Positions 17,741-26,989 are shown, numbered from the stretch's first letter. The stretch is 64,000 nt of DNA from Neisseria sp. MVDL19-042950 (GCF_030504625.1 NZ_JAUKWH010000004.1:1-64000); one strand, 5' to 3'. Translations and numbers: made by a program. Notes: generated by a model from the letters alone, not told the origin.

Positions 17741-19189
17741 TCAGATATGGTAAGTAGTTGATGCCGTATCACCGCCCTTACCCGTCCAATTGGTGTGGAA
17801 AAATTCGCCGCGCGGTTTGTCGGTACGCTCATAAGTGTGCGCACCGAAGTAATCGCGCTGGGCTTGCAGCAGGTTGGCGGGCAGGCGCTCGGAAGTGTAA
17901 CCGTCTAAGAAAGTAACCGCCGAGGCCATGCAAGGCATGGGAATGCCGCATTCGATGGCTTTGACCACCACTTTGCGCCATGCCGGCAAACAGTTTTCGA
18001 GAATGTTTTTGAAATATGGATCCGCTCCCAAGAAAACCAGATCGGGGTTGGTTTCGTAAGCATCGCGGATATTGCCCAAAAACGCGCTGCGGATGATGCA
18101 GCCTTCACGCCACAGCAAAGCGGTTTTGCCGTAATTTAATGCCCAATCGTTGGCTTCGCTGGCCTCGCGAATCAGCATAAACCCTTGTGCATAAGAGATA
18201 ATTTTTGAGGCAAGCAGGGCTTCGCGCAAGGCTTCCACCCATTCAGTTTTATCGCCTTCCACCGGTTTAACGGTTTTGTTGAACAATCTGCCGGCTTCGG
18301 TGCGTTGTTCTTTAAAGGCAGAAACGCAGCGGGCAAACACCGATTCGGTAATCAGTGTCAGCGGAATGCCTAAATCCAGAGCGTTAATGCCCGTCCATTT
18401 ACCCGTGCCTTTCTGACCGGCGGTATCGAGAATTTTTTCCACCAACGGCTCGCCGTTTTCATCTTTGAAACCGAGAATATCGGCGGTAATCTGAATCAGG
18501 TAGCTGTCGAGCTCGGAACGGTTCCAAATGCTGAAAATTTCATGCATTTGCGGATAACTCAGGCCCAAGCCGTCTTTCATAAACTGATAGGCTTCGCAAA
18601 TGAGCTGCATATCGCCGTATTCGATGCCGTTGTGTACCATTTTCACAAAATGGCCGGCACCGTCGCGGCCGACCCAATCGCAGCACGGCTCGCCTTGCGG
18701 GGTTTTGGCGGCAATCGCCTGCAAAATCGGTTTCACATGCGGCCAGGCTTCTTCATTGCCGCCGGGCATAATCGAAGGGCCGTTGCGCGCACCTTCTTCG
18801 CCGCCCGAAACACCTGCACCGACGAAACGAATACCTTTTTCGGCTAGCTCTTTGGTACGGCGGGTGGAATCAGGAAAATTGGCATTGCCGCCATCGATAA
18901 TGATGTCGCCTTTATCCAATAAGGGAACAAGTTGGTCGATAAACTCGTCTACTACGACACCGGCCCTCACCATTAGCATGATTTTTCTCGGTTTCTCCAG
19001 TTTGTCTACCAAATCTTGCAAAGAATAAGCACCGATAATATTGGCGCCTTTGGCTGCGCCGTTGAGGAAGTCGTCTACTTTGGAAACAGTGCGGTTGAAG
19101 GCCACGACTTTAAAGCCTTTGTCGTTCATGTTAAGAATCAGGTTCTGGCCCATTACCGCCAAACCGATTACACCGATGTCGCCTTTCAT
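17741..19189 (-). CDS. gnd: 6-phosphogluconate dehydrogenase, decarboxylating
   Basis: Converts 6-phosphogluconate to ribulose 5-phosphate with NADP reduction in the pentose phosphate pathway. The 482 residues match the long form: N-terminal GLAVMGQNLILNMNDKG, NRT, the GGNANFPDSTRRTKEL and GVSGGEEGARNGPSIMPGG segments, the catalytic Lys/Glu in FVKMVHNGIEYGDMQLICEAY, and the C-terminal tail FFHTNWTGKGGDTASTTYHI. Monocistronic, ended by a shared DUS hairpin. Confidence 0.98.
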   Translation of the reverse strand: MKGDIGVIGLAVMGQNLILNMNDKGFKVVAFNRTVSKVDDFLNGAAKGANIIGAYSLQDLVDKLEKPRKIMLMVRAGVVVDEFIDQLVPLLDKGDIIIDGGNANFPDSTRRTKELAEKGIRFVGAGVSGGEEGARNGPSIMPGGNEEAWPHVKPILQAIAAKTPQGEPCCDWVGRDGAGHFVKMVHNGIEYGDMQLICEAYQFMKDGLGLSYPQMHEIFSIWNRSELDSYLIQITADILGFKDENGEPLVEKILDTAGQKGTGKWTGINALDLGIPLTLITESVFARCVSAFKEQRTEAGRLFNKTVKPVEGDKTEWVEALREALLASKIISYAQGFMLIREASEANDWALNYGKTALLWREGCIIRSAFLGNIRDAYETNPDLVFLGADPYFKNILENCLPAWRKVVVKAIECGIPMPCMASAVTFLDGYTSERLPANLLQAQRDYFGAHTYERTDKPRGEFFHTNWTGKGGDTASTTYHI

Positions 19190-19601
19190 TGAGGTTCCTT
19201 TTGTTTGTGAAGTATCAGCCGTTTACTTTAACCGATTAGAACCGGATAAACAATGTTTGGCTATTTGTTACCGGAAAATTTTTCCGAAAGCGAAACTGAG
19301 GTCGAAGCCCGTAAAAATATAATATTTAAATAATAAAAAGATTTTGATGTAGAGAAGCGGGCTTTTTTGTGGATAAGTTGTTTTTCCTTTTTATTTCAAA
19401 TGAGATAGGCCGTCTGAAAGACTTGGGAAAAAGTGCCCGGTTTATTGATGATAAATGTGGATAAATTTAAAATAAGACGGTGTTTTGTGGAAAACAAAAG
19501 AGCTGTGCACAGCTTTCAGACGGCCTGTGTGGTTAAAGGCCGTCTGAAAAACCGAATATGGTGTATTTGTTTCAAAGAAACCGACAGTTGGGAGAAAAGT
19601 G
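19190..19601. other. AT-rich spacer between gnd and ggt with two perfect DnaA boxes
   Basis: No gene. TGTGGATAA (complement of the DnaA box TTATCCACA) is present at 19368-19376 and 19456-19464. It also holds a lone DUS at about 19408 and a pair of DUS in reversed order (19513-19547), plus an AGCTGTGCACAGCT palindrome at about 19501-19514. It must contain the divergent promoters of gnd and ggt. Confidence 0.6.
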
Positions 19602-21389
19602 ATGCAGATGAAAACCTTATATAGTTTGTTGGCCACGCTGACACTGGCCGCTTATGCGCAAACCGCTTCGGCTAACCCGCTGCCTTTGGATCGCCCCCAA
19701 GCAGTTCCGGCGGCTGCGGCCGTGGAAAACCATGCGCCCGAACAAGGCACGGGGATTACCGAGCAGAAATTGGTGCAAGCCAAAGAATTTATGGCGGCAT
19801 CGGCCAACCCGCTTGCCACCGAAGCCGGTTATGAAATTTTAAAACGCGGCGGCAGTGCGATTGATGCCATGATTGCCATGCAAACTACGCTGAGCTTAAC
19901 CGAACCGCAATCTTCGGGCTTGGGGGGCGGTGCGTTTTTGGTGTATTGGGATAACAAGGAGAAAAAGCTGACAACGTTCGATGCTCGGGAAACCGCACCG
20001 AAAGCCGCCGAACCGGAGCTTTTTTTGGATAAAAACGGCAAACCGCTGGAATTTATACAAGCGGTGGTCGGCGGCCGTTCGGTAGGCGTGCCGGGTGTAC
20101 CGAAACTTTTGGAAGATGTCCACAAACGCTACGGCAGATTGCCGTGGCACACTTTGTTTGACAAGCCGATAGAGCTGGCTCAAAAAGGTTTTCCCGTATC
20201 GGCGCGGATGGCGCGTTCCATCGAGCAAAATCGGGAGCAGTTGCAACGTCATTCCGCCACTGCCGCGTATTTCATGCCCGAAGGCAAACCGCTTGAGGAA
20301 GGTACGTTGCTGAAAAATCCCGAATTTGCGGCCACGGTAAAATTGCTTGCCAAACAAGGCAGCGGGCCGTTTTACAAAGGCATTCCCGCATTCAATATCG
20401 TTAAAACCGTTATCGGTATGTCGGATAATCCCGGTCGGATTTCCATTGAAGATTTCAAAAATTATCAGGTAATCGAGCGTGCCCCCGTTTGTACGCCCTA
20501 TCGCGAATATGAAATTTGCGGTATGGGTGCGCCGAGTTCCGGCGGCATTGCGTTAGGGCAGATTTTCGGGATTTTGCAGCATTTCAATATGCGGGCTTTG
20601 GGTGCGGATAATATTATGAGCTGGCGTTTGCTTGGCGATGCTTCCCGACTGGCTTTTGCCGACCGTAATTACTACATCGCCGACCCCGAATTTGCCGATG
20701 TGCCGGTAAGTGCCATGCTGCATCCCGCTTATCTGAAACTGCGCGCCGAGTTGATTGCCGACCATTACGGTGCCTTGAAAGACGTGATGCCCGGCGGTTT
20801 TGCGCGCACGCAAGCCAAAGGCAAAGCTATTGAGCTGCCGTCTACCAGCCATCTGGTAATTGTGGATAAAGAAGGTAATGTCGTTTCCATGACCACATCG
20901 ATCGAAAACGCTTTCGGTTCTACTTTGATGGCCAACGGTTATCTGCTTAACAACGAGCTGACCGATTTTTCGTTCAAACCCGTTGACGAAGAAGGCAAGC
21001 CGGTAGCCAACAGCGTGGCCGGCGGCAAACGCCCGCGTTCTTCAATGGCACCGACTATTGTGCTGAAAAACGGCGAACCTTATCTGGCAGTAGGCTCGCC
21101 CGGCGGCAGCCGCATTATCGGTTATGTAGCCAAAACCTTGACCGCCCATCTTGATTGGGGCATGGATATCCAGCAAGCCATTGATTTACCGAATATGCTT
21201 AACCGAACCGGTACTTATGAGCTGGAACAGAACACGCCGGCCGCCGATAAAGCCTCCGTTCTGGAAAGATTGGGCTATAAAGTGCAGGTGCGTGATTTGA
21301 ATTCGGGCATACAAGGCATTGTTATCCGTGCCGACGGTTTGCAAGGCGGTGCCGATCCGCGCCGCGAAGGTAAAGTGATGGGAGATTGA
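19602..21389 (+). CDS. ggt: gamma-glutamyltransferase
   Basis: Cleaves gamma-glutamyl bonds of glutathione and related compounds. The 595-residue precursor starts with a signal peptide (MKTLYSLLATLTLAAYAQTASA), so export is expected. The family matures by self-cleavage at a threonine; here the site is STSHLVIVD with the nucleophile at about Thr415, splitting a large and a small subunit. Also visible are PQSSGLGGGAFLVYWD, ARETAP, MGAPSSGGIALGQI and PGGSRIIGYV. I chose the ATG at 19602 after GGGAGA; a GTG three bases earlier is also open. In meningococci ggt takes part in cysteine acquisition; that role here is inference. Confidence 0.95.
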   Translation: MQMKTLYSLLATLTLAAYAQTASANPLPLDRPQAVPAAAAVENHAPEQGTGITEQKLVQAKEFMAASANPLATEAGYEILKRGGSAIDAMIAMQTTLSLTEPQSSGLGGGAFLVYWDNKEKKLTTFDARETAPKAAEPELFLDKNGKPLEFIQAVVGGRSVGVPGVPKLLEDVHKRYGRLPWHTLFDKPIELAQKGFPVSARMARSIEQNREQLQRHSATAAYFMPEGKPLEEGTLLKNPEFAATVKLLAKQGSGPFYKGIPAFNIVKTVIGMSDNPGRISIEDFKNYQVIERAPVCTPYREYEICGMGAPSSGGIALGQIFGILQHFNMRALGADNIMSWRLLGDASRLAFADRNYYIADPEFADVPVSAMLHPAYLKLRAELIADHYGALKDVMPGGFARTQAKGKAIELPSTSHLVIVDKEGNVVSMTTSIENAFGSTLMANGYLLNNELTDFSFKPVDEEGKPVANSVAGGKRPRSSMAPTIVLKNGEPYLAVGSPGGSRIIGYVAKTLTAHLDWGMDIQQAIDLPNMLNRTGTYELEQNTPAADKASVLERLGYKVQVRDLNSGIQGIVIRADGLQGGADPRREGKVMGD

Positions 21390-21414
21390 TTGTTTTAATA
21401 CCGCAGATACATTG

Positions 21415-21454
21415 AGGCCGTCTGAAAACATAAACATGCTTTTTCAGACGGCCT
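21415..21454. terminator. DUS inverted-repeat terminator, ggt/lpxC convergent
   Basis: AGGCCGTCTGAAAA and complement around a 12-nt loop. Confidence 0.75.
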
Positions 21455-21477
21455 TTCGTATGGGTTTTCAATTTATA

Positions 21478-22395
21478 TTATGCGGCGTTCGACAAGCTGT
21501 GGAACGCGGCCGGCAAGTCTTCATCATGCGGAAATTCTACCCATTCGTAGCAGGATTCGTCTGCCAAAATAGTACGCAGCAGCGCATTGTTGATGGCATG
21601 GCCGGATTTGTAGCCTTCAAATGCACCGATAATCGGGTGGCCGACGATATATAGGTCGCCGATGGCATCCAAAATTTTATGGCGCACGAATTCATCGGGA
21701 TAACGCAAACCTTCGGGGTTCAACACATCGGTGTCGTCGATCACGATGGCGTTGTTGAGGTTGCCGCCCAAACCGAGATTGTGCGAGCGCATCAGTTCCA
21801 CTTCCTGCATAAAACCGAAGGTGCGGGCGCGAGCGATTTCGTCGATGTAGGATTTGCCGGCGAAGTCGATTTCAAATGTTGGGCTGCTGCGGTTGAATAC
21901 GGGATGGTCGAACTCGATGGTCAGCGTAACTTTGAAGCCGTCGTAAGGGGTAAAGCGCACCCATTTGCCGCTTTCTTTCACTTCTACGGGCTTCAAAATC
22001 TTTAAAAAGCGTTTTTGTGCTTTTTGGTCGACAATGCCCGCGTCTTGCAGCAGATAAATAAACGGCAGGCTCGAGCCGTCCATAATCGGGATTTCGGGCG
22101 CGTTCAATTCGATTAAGGTGTTATCCACACCGTAAGCGGCCAGAGCCGACATGATGTGCTCGATGGTGCCGACGCGCACGCCGTGTTCGGTAACTACGGT
22201 GGAAGATAGGCGCGTATCGTTGATTAAATAAGGATTGAGTTGGATGGTTTCGCCCTGAACACCTTCCAAATCGGTGCGGCGGAAAGAAATGCCGCTGTTT
22301 TCAGGGGCGGGATGCAAGGTGAGTGCCACACGTTCGCCGGAATGCAGGCCGACTCCGGTAACATTGATGGATTTCGCCAATGTTCTTTGCAGCAT
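21478..22395 (-). CDS. lpxC: UDP-3-O-acyl-N-acetylglucosamine deacetylase LpxC
   Basis: Zinc deacetylase for the committed step of lipid A synthesis. 305 residues: TGVGLHSGERVALTLHPAPENSGISFRR, the zinc histidine in GTIEHIMSALAAYGVDN, the basic patch MDGSSLPFIYLL, then the second zinc site KILDAIGDLYIVGHP and catalytic His in KSGHAINNALLR. Family length is normal. In N. meningitidis and N. gonorrhoeae lpxC lies next to pilE; here its neighbours are ggt and gapA. Confidence 0.98.
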   Translation of the reverse strand: MLQRTLAKSINVTGVGLHSGERVALTLHPAPENSGISFRRTDLEGVQGETIQLNPYLINDTRLSSTVVTEHGVRVGTIEHIMSALAAYGVDNTLIELNAPEIPIMDGSSLPFIYLLQDAGIVDQKAQKRFLKILKPVEVKESGKWVRFTPYDGFKVTLTIEFDHPVFNRSSPTFEIDFAGKSYIDEIARARTFGFMQEVELMRSHNLGLGGNLNNAIVIDDTDVLNPEGLRYPDEFVRHKILDAIGDLYIVGHPIIGAFEGYKSGHAINNALLRTILADESCYEWVEFPHDEDLPAAFHSLSNAA

Positions 22396-22912
22396 AGGGG
22401 TATCCTTTTTTTACTTTTGTTTTGCCAGTATCAATTATTGATTGATGATACGGTAAAACAGAATCAATAACATAGTATTTTTAATAGTATTTATTTATTG
22501 ATGGCTTAAAACGTACAGTATCTTGCGACATAGATGAATGTGGTTTTATCCGGTATTTTTTCGTGGATAAAGCAAACTTATCTACACGATGAAAGTTTAT
22601 TTCAATTTTATCCCGATTTATCACTTTTTCAGCAACAGATTTATCCCTATGCTTATTCAAGGCTTATCCGGTTATTTTAAAAATAAAAAACCGAGTTATC
22701 CACAAAACGGGTCAGTGTTCATTTAAATCATCATTTTTATTTTAAAATCATATTATTAATATTTTCAGACGGCCTCTCGGATAAGATTACTTAATTTAAA
22801 TCAGATTTTGTGTGGTTTTATAAAAATAATGCTAGTAAGTAGTTTTATTTCATGATACAAATAAAGTATTGAAATAAATCCTCTATACCGAAGTTTTCTA
22901 AGGAGCAGATAA
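22396..22912. other. 517-bp AT-rich spacer with many DnaA-box-like sites, candidate oriC
   Basis: No gene on either strand. It holds a perfect DnaA box TTATCCACA at 22696-22704, two one-mismatch boxes (CGTGGATAA at 22562-22570 and TTATCTACA at 22578-22586) and several weaker TTATCC-type sites at about 22547, 22608, 22641 and 22663, surrounded by long A/T runs. A single DUS lies at about 22764-22776. The gapA ribosome binding site AAGGAG is at 22900-22905, 7 nt from its ATG. Confidence 0.5.
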
Positions 22913-23917
22913 ATGAGCATCAAAGTTGCGATTAATGGTTTCGGCCGCATCGGTCGTCTGGCCTTGCGCCAAATTATCAAAACCGACGGCATTGAAGTGG
23001 TGGCAGTAAACGATTTAACGCCTGCCGATATGTTGCTGCACCTGTTTAAATACGACACAACCCAAGGCCGTTTTCAAGGCAAAGCCGAGTTGAAAGACGA
23101 TATGATCATGGTGAACGGTAAGGAAATCAAAGTATTTGCCGATCCTGATCCTGAAAATCTGCCGTGGGGCGAGCTGGGTGTGGATGTAGTGCTGGAATGC
23201 ACCGGTTTCTTCACCAAGCAGGAAAAAGCTGAAAAACACATCAAAGCAGGCGCGAAAAAAGTAGTGATTTCCGCACCGGGCGGCGATATGAAAACTGTGG
23301 TTTACGGTGTGAACCAGCATATTCTGGACGGTAGCGAAACCGTGATTTCCGCCGCTTCCTGTACCACCAACTGCTTGGCACCGATGGCCAACGTGTTGCA
23401 AAAAGAGTTCGGTATCGTCGAAGGTTTGATGACCACTATCCACGCCTACACCGGCGACCAAAACACCTTGGACGCGCCGCACCGCAAAAACGATTTCCGG
23501 CGCGCTCGTGCCGCCGCTTTGAACATCGTGCCGAACACCACAGGCGCGGCCAAAGCCATCGGTTTGGTGATTCCCGAGCTGAAAGGCAAATTGGACGGCT
23601 CCGCACAACGCGTGCCTGTGGCCACCGGTTCGCTTACCGAATTGGTGTCTGTTTTGGAACGTCCGGTTATGGTTGAAGAAGTGAATGCGGCAATGAAAAA
23701 AGCCGCGAGCGATTATTATGCTTACAATGAAGACCCGATTGTGTCTTCAGACGTTATCGGCTTGGAAGCGGGTTCGATGTTTGATGCTACCCAAACCAAA
23801 GTGATGACGGTGGGCGACAAACAGTTGGTTAAAACCGTGGCTTGGTACGACAACGAAATGTCTTACACCTGCCAGCTGGTTCGTGTATTGGAATACTTTG
23901 CCAAGCTGATCAAATAA
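22913..23917 (+). CDS. gap: glyceraldehyde-3-phosphate dehydrogenase, type I
   Basis: Glycolytic GAPDH, 334 residues. NAD domain [14 protein letters not shown] at the N-terminus, catalytic [12 protein letters not shown] with Cys150, the partner His in [10 protein letters not shown], and [28 protein letters not shown]. The catalytic face is complete. A strong ribosome binding site precedes the ATG. Neisseria often carry two gap genes; which one this represents cannot be told from the window. Confidence 0.97.
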   Translation: MSIKVAINGFGRIGRLALRQIIKTDGIEVVAVNDLTPADMLLHLFKYDTTQGRFQGKAELKDDMIMVNGKEIKVFADPDPENLPWGELGVDVVLECTGFFTKQEKAEKHIKAGAKKVVISAPGGDMKTVVYGVNQHILDGSETVISAASCTTNCLAPMANVLQKEFGIVEGLMTTIHAYTGDQNTLDAPHRKNDFRRARAAALNIVPNTTGAAKAIGLVIPELKGKLDGSAQRVPVATGSLTELVSVLERPVMVEEVNAAMKKAASDYYAYNEDPIVSSDVIGLEAGSMFDATQTKVMTVGDKQLVKTVAWYDNEMSYTCQLVRVLEYFAKLIK

Positions 23918-23962
23918 CCGGTTTACGCTTCACAAATTTAAAATAAAACTCAATATAACTGC

Positions 23963-23999
23963 GGCCGTCTGAAAAATATTTTTCAGACGGCCTTTTTTT
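23963..23999 (+). terminator. DUS inverted-repeat terminator after gap
   Basis: GGCCGTCTGAAAAA stem with a two-base loop followed by seven T: a complete rho-independent terminator built from two DUS. Confidence 0.88.
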
Positions 24000-24080
24000 C
24001 AGGGTTCGTATAAAAATCTGCTTCGGGTGGCTGACGAATTGATTTGTAGGGATTTTTTACCGTTTTCAAAACCATCGGCG

Positions 24081-24158
24081 AAAAAAACAGCCCTTGTAAA
24101 ACAAGGGCCGGAATTCATTTGTTTTCCGTAAAGGATAAACAGTTATGAAAAGTTGCTG
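24081..24158 (-). ncRNA. candidate small RNA, about 78 nt
   Basis: On the minus strand a perfect TATAAT (24165-24170) is followed by about 50 nt without a meaningful reading frame and then a tight hairpin GCCCTTGT-ttt-ACAAGGGC (24090-24108) with a run of seven T. The hairpin only makes sense as a terminator on the minus strand, where no protein gene lies. No clear -35 is visible. I do not recognise the RNA family. Confidence 0.4.
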
Positions 24159-24269
24159 TCTGCCATTATACTCACCACCTTGATAAAAGGCCAGTTTCAG
24201 ACGGCCATGTGTTTATAATTGTGTGGTTTAAACTACAATGTTATTGTTTTTAAAGATAATTTATTTGAA

Positions 24270-25544
24270 ATGAATACAAATACCGTTTACGTGTCATTTT
24301 TGTTTTTCTTCACTTTCTCGACGGTTTTGCAACTTTATTTATCCGTGCGACAAAGCCGTGCGGTATTGGCACACCGTCATGAAGTGCCGCGCGATTTTGC
24401 CGATACGGTGTCGCTGGAAGAACATCAAAAAGCGGCAGATTATACTTTGGCCAAGCAGAGATTATCGCGTTACCGTATTTTGTTCGATGCGTTTTTGCTG
24501 TTGGTGTTCACCCTCGGCGGCGGTTTGAATCTGCTGGCGGCATTGAGTATGAAGTTTTCAGACGGCCCCATTACGCAGGGTGTGTTGCTGATTGCTTTGT
24601 TTGTGGTGGTGAACAACGTGCTTTCGCTGCCGTTTGATTGGTATGCCACCTTTAAACTGGAAGCCCGTTTCGGTTTTAACCGCAGCACGACGATTACATT
24701 TATGGCCGATAACATTAAAGCATTGCTGCTGGGGGCGGTGATCGGCGTGCCGCTGCTGTATGCGGCGATTTATCTGATGGGTATTACCGGTTCGTTGTGG
24801 TGGATGTGGATATGGCTATTGTGGCTGGCTTTTTCGTTTTTGCTGATGTGGGCGTTTCCGAAGTGGATCGCGCCGGTTTTCAATAAATTCGAGCCTATGC
24901 CCGAAGGCAGTTTGAAAACCCGTATCGAAAGCCTGTTGGAGCGCACAGGGTTCAAAAGCAAAGGTATTTTTGTGATGGACGGCAGCAAACGTTCCGGCCA
25001 CGGCAATGCTTATTTCACCGGTTTGGGCGACAACAAGCGCATCGTGTTTTACGACACGTTGCTGCAAGATATGCAGCCGGACGAAGTGGAAGCGGTGCTG
25101 GCGCATGAATTGGGCCATTTCAGACGCAGGCATATTATCAAGCAGATGCTGGTTATGTTGGCTTTGGCTTTGGTGGTGCTGTTCATATTGGGTCAGTTGA
25201 TGCCCGAAGCGGCGTTTTACCGCGGTTTGGGCGTAGGCTATCCCAGCCATGCGATGGCTTTGCTACTGTTTTTGCTGGTGTTGCCGGTGTTTACTTTTCC
25301 GTTTTCGCCTTTGCGCAGTTTGATGTCGCGTAGAAATGAGTTTGAAGCCGACCGTTTTGCTGCAAAAACCGTATCAGTGCAGGATTTGATTACGGCTTTG
25401 ACTAAACTTTACCGCAGTAATGCCGCTACTTTGGTGTCGGATAAATGGTATTCGCGTTTTTACGATTCCCATCCGGGCGCGAGGGAACGGGTGGCGGCTT
25501 TGAGGACGTTGGAAAAAAACCAAAGCCGCGGCAAGGTGCAGTAA
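24270..25544 (+). CDS. M48 family membrane metalloprotease (Ste24/CAAX-protease type)
   Basis: 424-residue inner-membrane zinc protease. Several transmembrane helices (about residues 5-25, 70-95, 105-130, 150-200, 290-310, 330-350) surround the catalytic HELGH at residues 279-283; the third zinc ligand is Glu359 in NEFEADRFA. The N-terminal domain and NPFDWYATF-like LPFDWYATFKLEARFGFNRST are those of Ste24-type M48A enzymes rather than short HtpX. Bacteria have no CAAX prenylation; members are thought to degrade membrane proteins. Start chosen at 24270 because the first hydrophobic helix begins there; a frame from 24219 adds 17 unlikely residues. Confidence 0.9.
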   Translation: MNTNTVYVSFLFFFTFSTVLQLYLSVRQSRAVLAHRHEVPRDFADTVSLEEHQKAADYTLAKQRLSRYRILFDAFLLLVFTLGGGLNLLAALSMKFSDGPITQGVLLIALFVVVNNVLSLPFDWYATFKLEARFGFNRSTTITFMADNIKALLLGAVIGVPLLYAAIYLMGITGSLWWMWIWLLWLAFSFLLMWAFPKWIAPVFNKFEPMPEGSLKTRIESLLERTGFKSKGIFVMDGSKRSGHGNAYFTGLGDNKRIVFYDTLLQDMQPDEVEAVLAHELGHFRRRHIIKQMLVMLALALVVLFILGQLMPEAAFYRGLGVGYPSHAMALLLFLLVLPVFTFPFSPLRSLMSRRNEFEADRFAAKTVSVQDLITALTKLYRSNAATLVSDKWYSRFYDSHPGARERVAALRTLEKNQSRGKVQ

Positions 25545-25590
25545 AGGGGAAGCCGTACGCTGCAACCGGTTGATGATGTGGAAAAGATAA

Positions 25591-25623
25591 GAGGCCGTCT
25601 GAAAGATTATTTCAGACGGCCTC
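25591..25623. terminator. DUS inverted-repeat terminator, M48 gene/rnpB
   Basis: GAGGCCGTCTGAAA and complement with a 5-nt loop; 12 bp past the 3' end of rnpB and 46 bp past the M48 stop. Confidence 0.8.
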
Positions 25624-25634
25624 TTGATATCGGG

Positions 25635-26001
25635 GCATACAGGCCGGACGATAAGCCGGGTTCTGTCGTCGGACAGCCATTCCTCTAGGCACACCATTGC
25701 TGATGCACTCCAGCAACCTACCCGAACACTCGGCGAGCAGCGTCATGGTGTTCTGTTTGGTCTTGCTCCGAATGGGGTTTAGCCTGCTGCGCCTTGTTAC
25801 CAAGTGCACGGTGCGCTCTTACCGCACCTTTTCACCCTTACCTGTGCTGCTGAAGCAGCCATCGGCGGTATTGCTTTCTGTTCCACTTTCCGTCGCATTG
25901 CTGCGCCCGGCCGTTAGCCGGCATTCTGCTCTTTGGAGCCCGGACTTTCCTCCCCGCACGCTTTATGCAATGCGCAGCGACTGTCTGTCCGACCTGTATG
26001 C
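25635..26001 (-). ncRNA. rnpB: RNase P RNA, class A
   Basis: Catalytic RNA that matures tRNA 5' ends. Read on the minus strand it has the signature GAGGAAAGUCCGGGCUCC near the 5' end, the central AAACCCCAUUCGGAGCAAG-type segment (about 25766-25785), and the 3' CCUAGAGGAAUGGCUGUCC followed by the ACAGAACCCGGCUUAU end. The 5' GCATACAGG (at 26001) pairs with the 3' CCTGTATGC (at 25635), which fixes the ends of helix P1 and gives about 367 nt. Confidence 0.95.
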
Positions 26002-26008
26002 GCGGCAG

Positions 26009-26014
26009 ATTATA
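26009..26014 (-). promoter_or_regulatory. -10 element of rnpB
   Basis: Perfect TATAAT on the minus strand, 8 bp before the inferred 5' end of the RNA. Confidence 0.65.
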
Positions 26015-26064
26015 GCACGGATGCGGGCGGTATCCGAACGGTGCGGCAACGGCGGAAAATAATC

Positions 26065-26099
26065 GAAGGCCGTCTGAAAAGCTTTTTCAGACGGCCTTC
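26065..26099 (-). terminator. DUS inverted-repeat terminator after rsgA
   Basis: GAAGGCCGTCTGAAAA and complement, two- to three-base loop, 24 bp past the rsgA stop. Confidence 0.8.
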
Positions 26100-26122
26100 G
26101 GCTTATATGGAACGCAATATTA

Positions 26123-26989
26123 TCAACGCAGCAGCTCGTCGGTAATTTTTTGCAGAAACGCCACCCTGTCCTGCCGCACTTCGCCTGCTTCGGCTGCGTT
26201 TTTGACCGCGCAGCCCGGTTCGGCGCGGTGGGTGCAGTTGTGGAAGCGGCATTGCCCCGCCAGATGGCGTAAATCGGGGAAATAATGCAGCAATCGGGCG
26301 GCATCGAGATGGAACAGGCCGAATTCCTGCAAGCCGGGTGAATCGATTAACTGAGTTTCTTCGTTTAAATCGTAAAGCTGGGCGTGGGTGGTGGTGTGTT
26401 TGCCGGAATCGAGCGCGGTGGAAATATCGCCGACACGGGCGGTTTGGCTGCCGAGCAAGGCATTGGTGAGGGTGGATTTGCCCATGCCGCTCTGCCCCAG
26501 AAAAATATTGGTATGGCCTTGCAAAACCGGTTTGAGCGGCTCGGCGTTATCGAGCGCGCTTACTTCCAAAACGGGATAACCGAGTGTTTCGTAAAATTTC
26601 AGTTTTTCATGCCATGCAGCGGTTTCGGGCAGATCGGCTTTGTTCAGCACGATGACGGCGTGGATGTCGGCGGCTTCGGCGGCAAGCAGGGTGCGCTGGA
26701 TGAAGGTTTCGCTGGGGCCGGGCACGGCGGCGGTAACGATTAAAAGCTGGTCGACGTTGGCGGCGATCAGCTTGGTTTTCCATGCGTCTTGGCGGTAGAG
26801 CAGGCTTTCGCGAGGCAGATAGTCTTCGATAACCGCCTGTTCGTTGTTGATCGGTGTGATGTGTACGTAATCGCCGCAGGCGAAATCGACGCGTTTTTTA
26901 CGGGTGGTGGTGTCGTAGATGCGGCCGCTGCCGGTGCGCACGATGTAGCGTCTGCCGTAGCTGGTGATGATTTGGGCGGTTTCAGGCAT
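26123..26989 (-). CDS. rsgA: small ribosomal subunit biogenesis GTPase RsgA
   Basis: Circularly permuted GTPase that checks late 30S maturation. 288 residues: OB-fold N-terminus (RRYIVRTGSGRIYDTTTRKKRVDFACGDYVHITP), G4 LNKADLP, G5 SALD, then G1 GQSGMGKST (about residues 163-171), G3 DSPGLQEFGL, and the C-terminal zinc knuckle GQCRFHNCTHRAEPGC. The G-motif order 4-5-1-2-3 is diagnostic. Confidence 0.96.
   Translation of the reverse strand: MPETAQIITSYGRRYIVRTGSGRIYDTTTRKKRVDFACGDYVHITPINNEQAVIEDYLPRESLLYRQDAWKTKLIAANVDQLLIVTAAVPGPSETFIQRTLLAAEAADIHAVIVLNKADLPETAAWHEKLKFYETLGYPVLEVSALDNAEPLKPVLQGHTNIFLGQSGMGKSTLTNALLGSQTARVGDISTALDSGKHTTTHAQLYDLNEETQLIDSPGLQEFGLFHLDAARLLHYFPDLRHLAGQCRFHNCTHRAEPGCAVKNAAEAGEVRQDRVAFLQKITDELLR

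Noticed and set aside
25635-26001. Protein frames over the RNase P region
   Set aside because: Several frames are open there, but the sequence carries all RNase P RNA signatures.
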